DNA from: an uncultured Alphaproteobacteria bacterium
GTDB taxonomy: Bacteria > Pseudomonadota > Alphaproteobacteria > Micavibrionales > Micavibrionaceae
Direction of reading: 5' to 3'
DNA: 7,088 nt
NCBI GenBank assembly: GCA_934538895.1
Contig: CAKTCH010000078.1
Coordinates: forward strand, 1-7,088
The notes beneath the pieces were generated by a model. The model had not been told where the DNA came from. It did no database searches and saw only the letters and a list, made by a program, of their open reading frames with translations. Positions 6,067 to 7,088 of this stretch are shown here, piece by piece (the first letter of the stretch is position 1; every line of letters starts with the position of its first letter). Both the position numbers and the translations under genes were made by a program.

Positions 6067-7088
6067 CTGCACGTACTTATCGAAGAAATGGATGGCAGCC
6101 TGTGGGCGGCGGCGGTTGAGAAGGGCCGCCTCGACGGGCTTGAGGTCGATCCGGTCAATGAAGAGGTGCGCTGGGGTTCGATATACTGGGCCAAGGTGGC
6201 GCGTATCGATGCCTCGCTGGATGCGGCGTTCGTCAATCTCGACGGCGACAATATCGGGCTGCTGCATTGCGCCGATGTGCGGATCAGGCAGAAGGACGGC
6301 ACCTATAAAAAGGGCGGCGATGTCGCCATCGGCAAGCTGATCCAGCCGGGCGAGATGATCGCCGTGCAGGCCAAGGAAGGTTACCTGCCGCGCATCGACG
6401 ACGAAACCGGCCAGCGCGTGAAGGAAGATAAAAATCCGCGCGTCAGCATGAATATCAACCTGCCGGGGCGTTATACGATTTTCACGCCGATGGAAAAGGA
6501 AAACCAGATTTCGCGCCGTATCCGCGACAAGAAGCTGCGCAAGCAATTGCAGGCGATGGTCGACGATATGAAGGGCGTGAACGGCTGCATCCTGCGGGCG
6601 GCGGCGGCGGACACGCAGACTGATATCCTGATCCGTGAATCCAAGATCCTTGCCGAAACATGGAAGCAGGTGCAGACCTATTTTGAGGGCGACGATCCCT
6701 CGCTGATCATGCAGGGGCCGGATGCGATCCAGCGGATGCTGGGCGATCATGCGGCGCGGGCGATTACCTCGATTGAAGTAACGGTCATGGAGCATTTTCA
6801 ACTGGTCGAGGAATGGTGCGAGGTTTATGCGCCGGATCTCGTCACGAAAATCCAGCCGGTGGAAATCGAGAGCGATGAACTGGGCCTGTTCGAGTTCCAC
6901 GACCTGATCGGCCAGGTGGAGGAGTTGTTCCAGCCCTATGCCGTGTTGCGCGAGGGCGGGGTGATTATCATGCAGGAAGCGGCGGCCTTTACCGCCATCG
7001 ACGTGAACAGCGGCGCCGACAAGCGCGGCAAGCTGGCGATCAATATGGACGCGGGCCGGGAAGTCGCGCGGCAGATACGCCTGCGCAA
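6067..7088 (+). CDS. rng: Ribonuclease E/G family endoribonuclease (3' end beyond window)
   Basis: An open frame of about 340 codons running off the window edge, free of stops. The N-terminal part is an S1-like RNA-binding domain (VNEEVRWGSIYWAKVARID, AAFVNLDGDNIGLLH). It is followed by the RNase E/G core, including IPRVSMDI-like NPRVSMNINLPGRY, SRRIRDKKLRKQL and AIDVNSG with the metal-binding aspartate (codon 7000-7002, residue about 312). The second metal-binding aspartate and any zinc-link or C-terminal scaffold region lie outside the window, so RNase E and RNase G cannot be separated; the symbol is tentative. These enzymes cleave single-stranded AU-rich RNA in rRNA maturation and mRNA decay. 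The start is uncertain: homology requires the strand LHVLIEE, yet no ATG, GTG or TTG lies before it. CTG 6067 fits the AGGGG spacing, ATT 6064 is possible, and ATG 6088 would cut off that strand. Confidence 0.92.
   Translation, partial: MHVLIEEMDGSLWAAAVEKGRLDGLEVDPVNEEVRWGSIYWAKVARIDASLDAAFVNLDGDNIGLLHCADVRIRQKDGTYKKGGDVAIGKLIQPGEMIAVQAKEGYLPRIDDETGQRVKEDKNPRVSMNINLPGRYTIFTPMEKENQISRRIRDKKLRKQLQAMVDDMKGVNGCILRAAAADTQTDILIRESKILAETWKQVQTYFEGDDPSLIMQGPDAIQRMLGDHAARAITSIEVTVMEHFQLVEEWCEVYAPDLVTKIQPVEIESDELGLFEFHDLIGQVEELFQPYAVLREGGVIIMQEAAAFTAIDVNSGADKRGKLAINMDAGREVARQIRLR

Noticed and set aside
6040..6900. 286-codon open frame on the minus strand opposite the RNase E/G gene
   Set aside because: Antisense of a conserved RNase frame; its translation has no recognisable family features.

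Overview
The window reads as ordinary chromosomal sequence from a GC-rich Gram-negative bacterium, most probably an alphaproteobacterium. The main reason is the gene order infA - maf - RNase E/G, a recurring alphaproteobacterial arrangement. A YjbH-type outer-membrane protein and an AsmA-like DUF748 protein also indicate a double-membrane envelope. No taxonomic marker here allows a finer placement.

Layout. Bases 1-307 hold no gene. They contain a REP-like palindrome (13-42), a small AT-rich palindrome (95-104), and a promoter and strong ribosome binding site for the first gene. At 308-1426 (+) lies an NAD-dependent Leu/Phe/Val/Glu-family amino acid dehydrogenase. It meets a convergent minus-strand gene tail to tail, with the two stop codons sharing the four bases TTAA inside a terminator-like hairpin. 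The minus-strand genes form an apparent operon read from about 5020 down to 1423: a small DUF1304 membrane protein, a YjbH-family outer-membrane protein of 695 residues whose TTG start overlaps the DUF1304 stop, and a membrane-anchored periplasmic DUF748 protein. A divergent control region (about 4987-5194) separates this operon from the plus-strand cluster infA (5195-5413), maf (5449-6057) and a ribonuclease E/G gene (6067 to the window edge, incomplete).

How the genes fit together. The plus-strand cluster is housekeeping: translation initiation, hydrolysis of non-canonical or modified nucleotides, and RNA processing. The minus-strand operon looks like an envelope module. An outer-membrane barrel related to exopolysaccharide-export proteins is paired with an inner-membrane-anchored AsmA-like protein, but the other yjb genes are not in view. 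The amino acid dehydrogenase is a stand-alone catabolic gene.

No new defence, mobile or biosynthetic system is visible. The most notable feature is an inverted array of GGATGATC-like octamers (four units per arm) between infA and maf. The maf start codon sits in its loop, and the right arm is translated as part of the Maf N-terminus. Second is the apparent lack of any ATG, GTG or TTG start at the expected beginning of the RNase E/G gene, which follows maf in the same frame after a single TAG.
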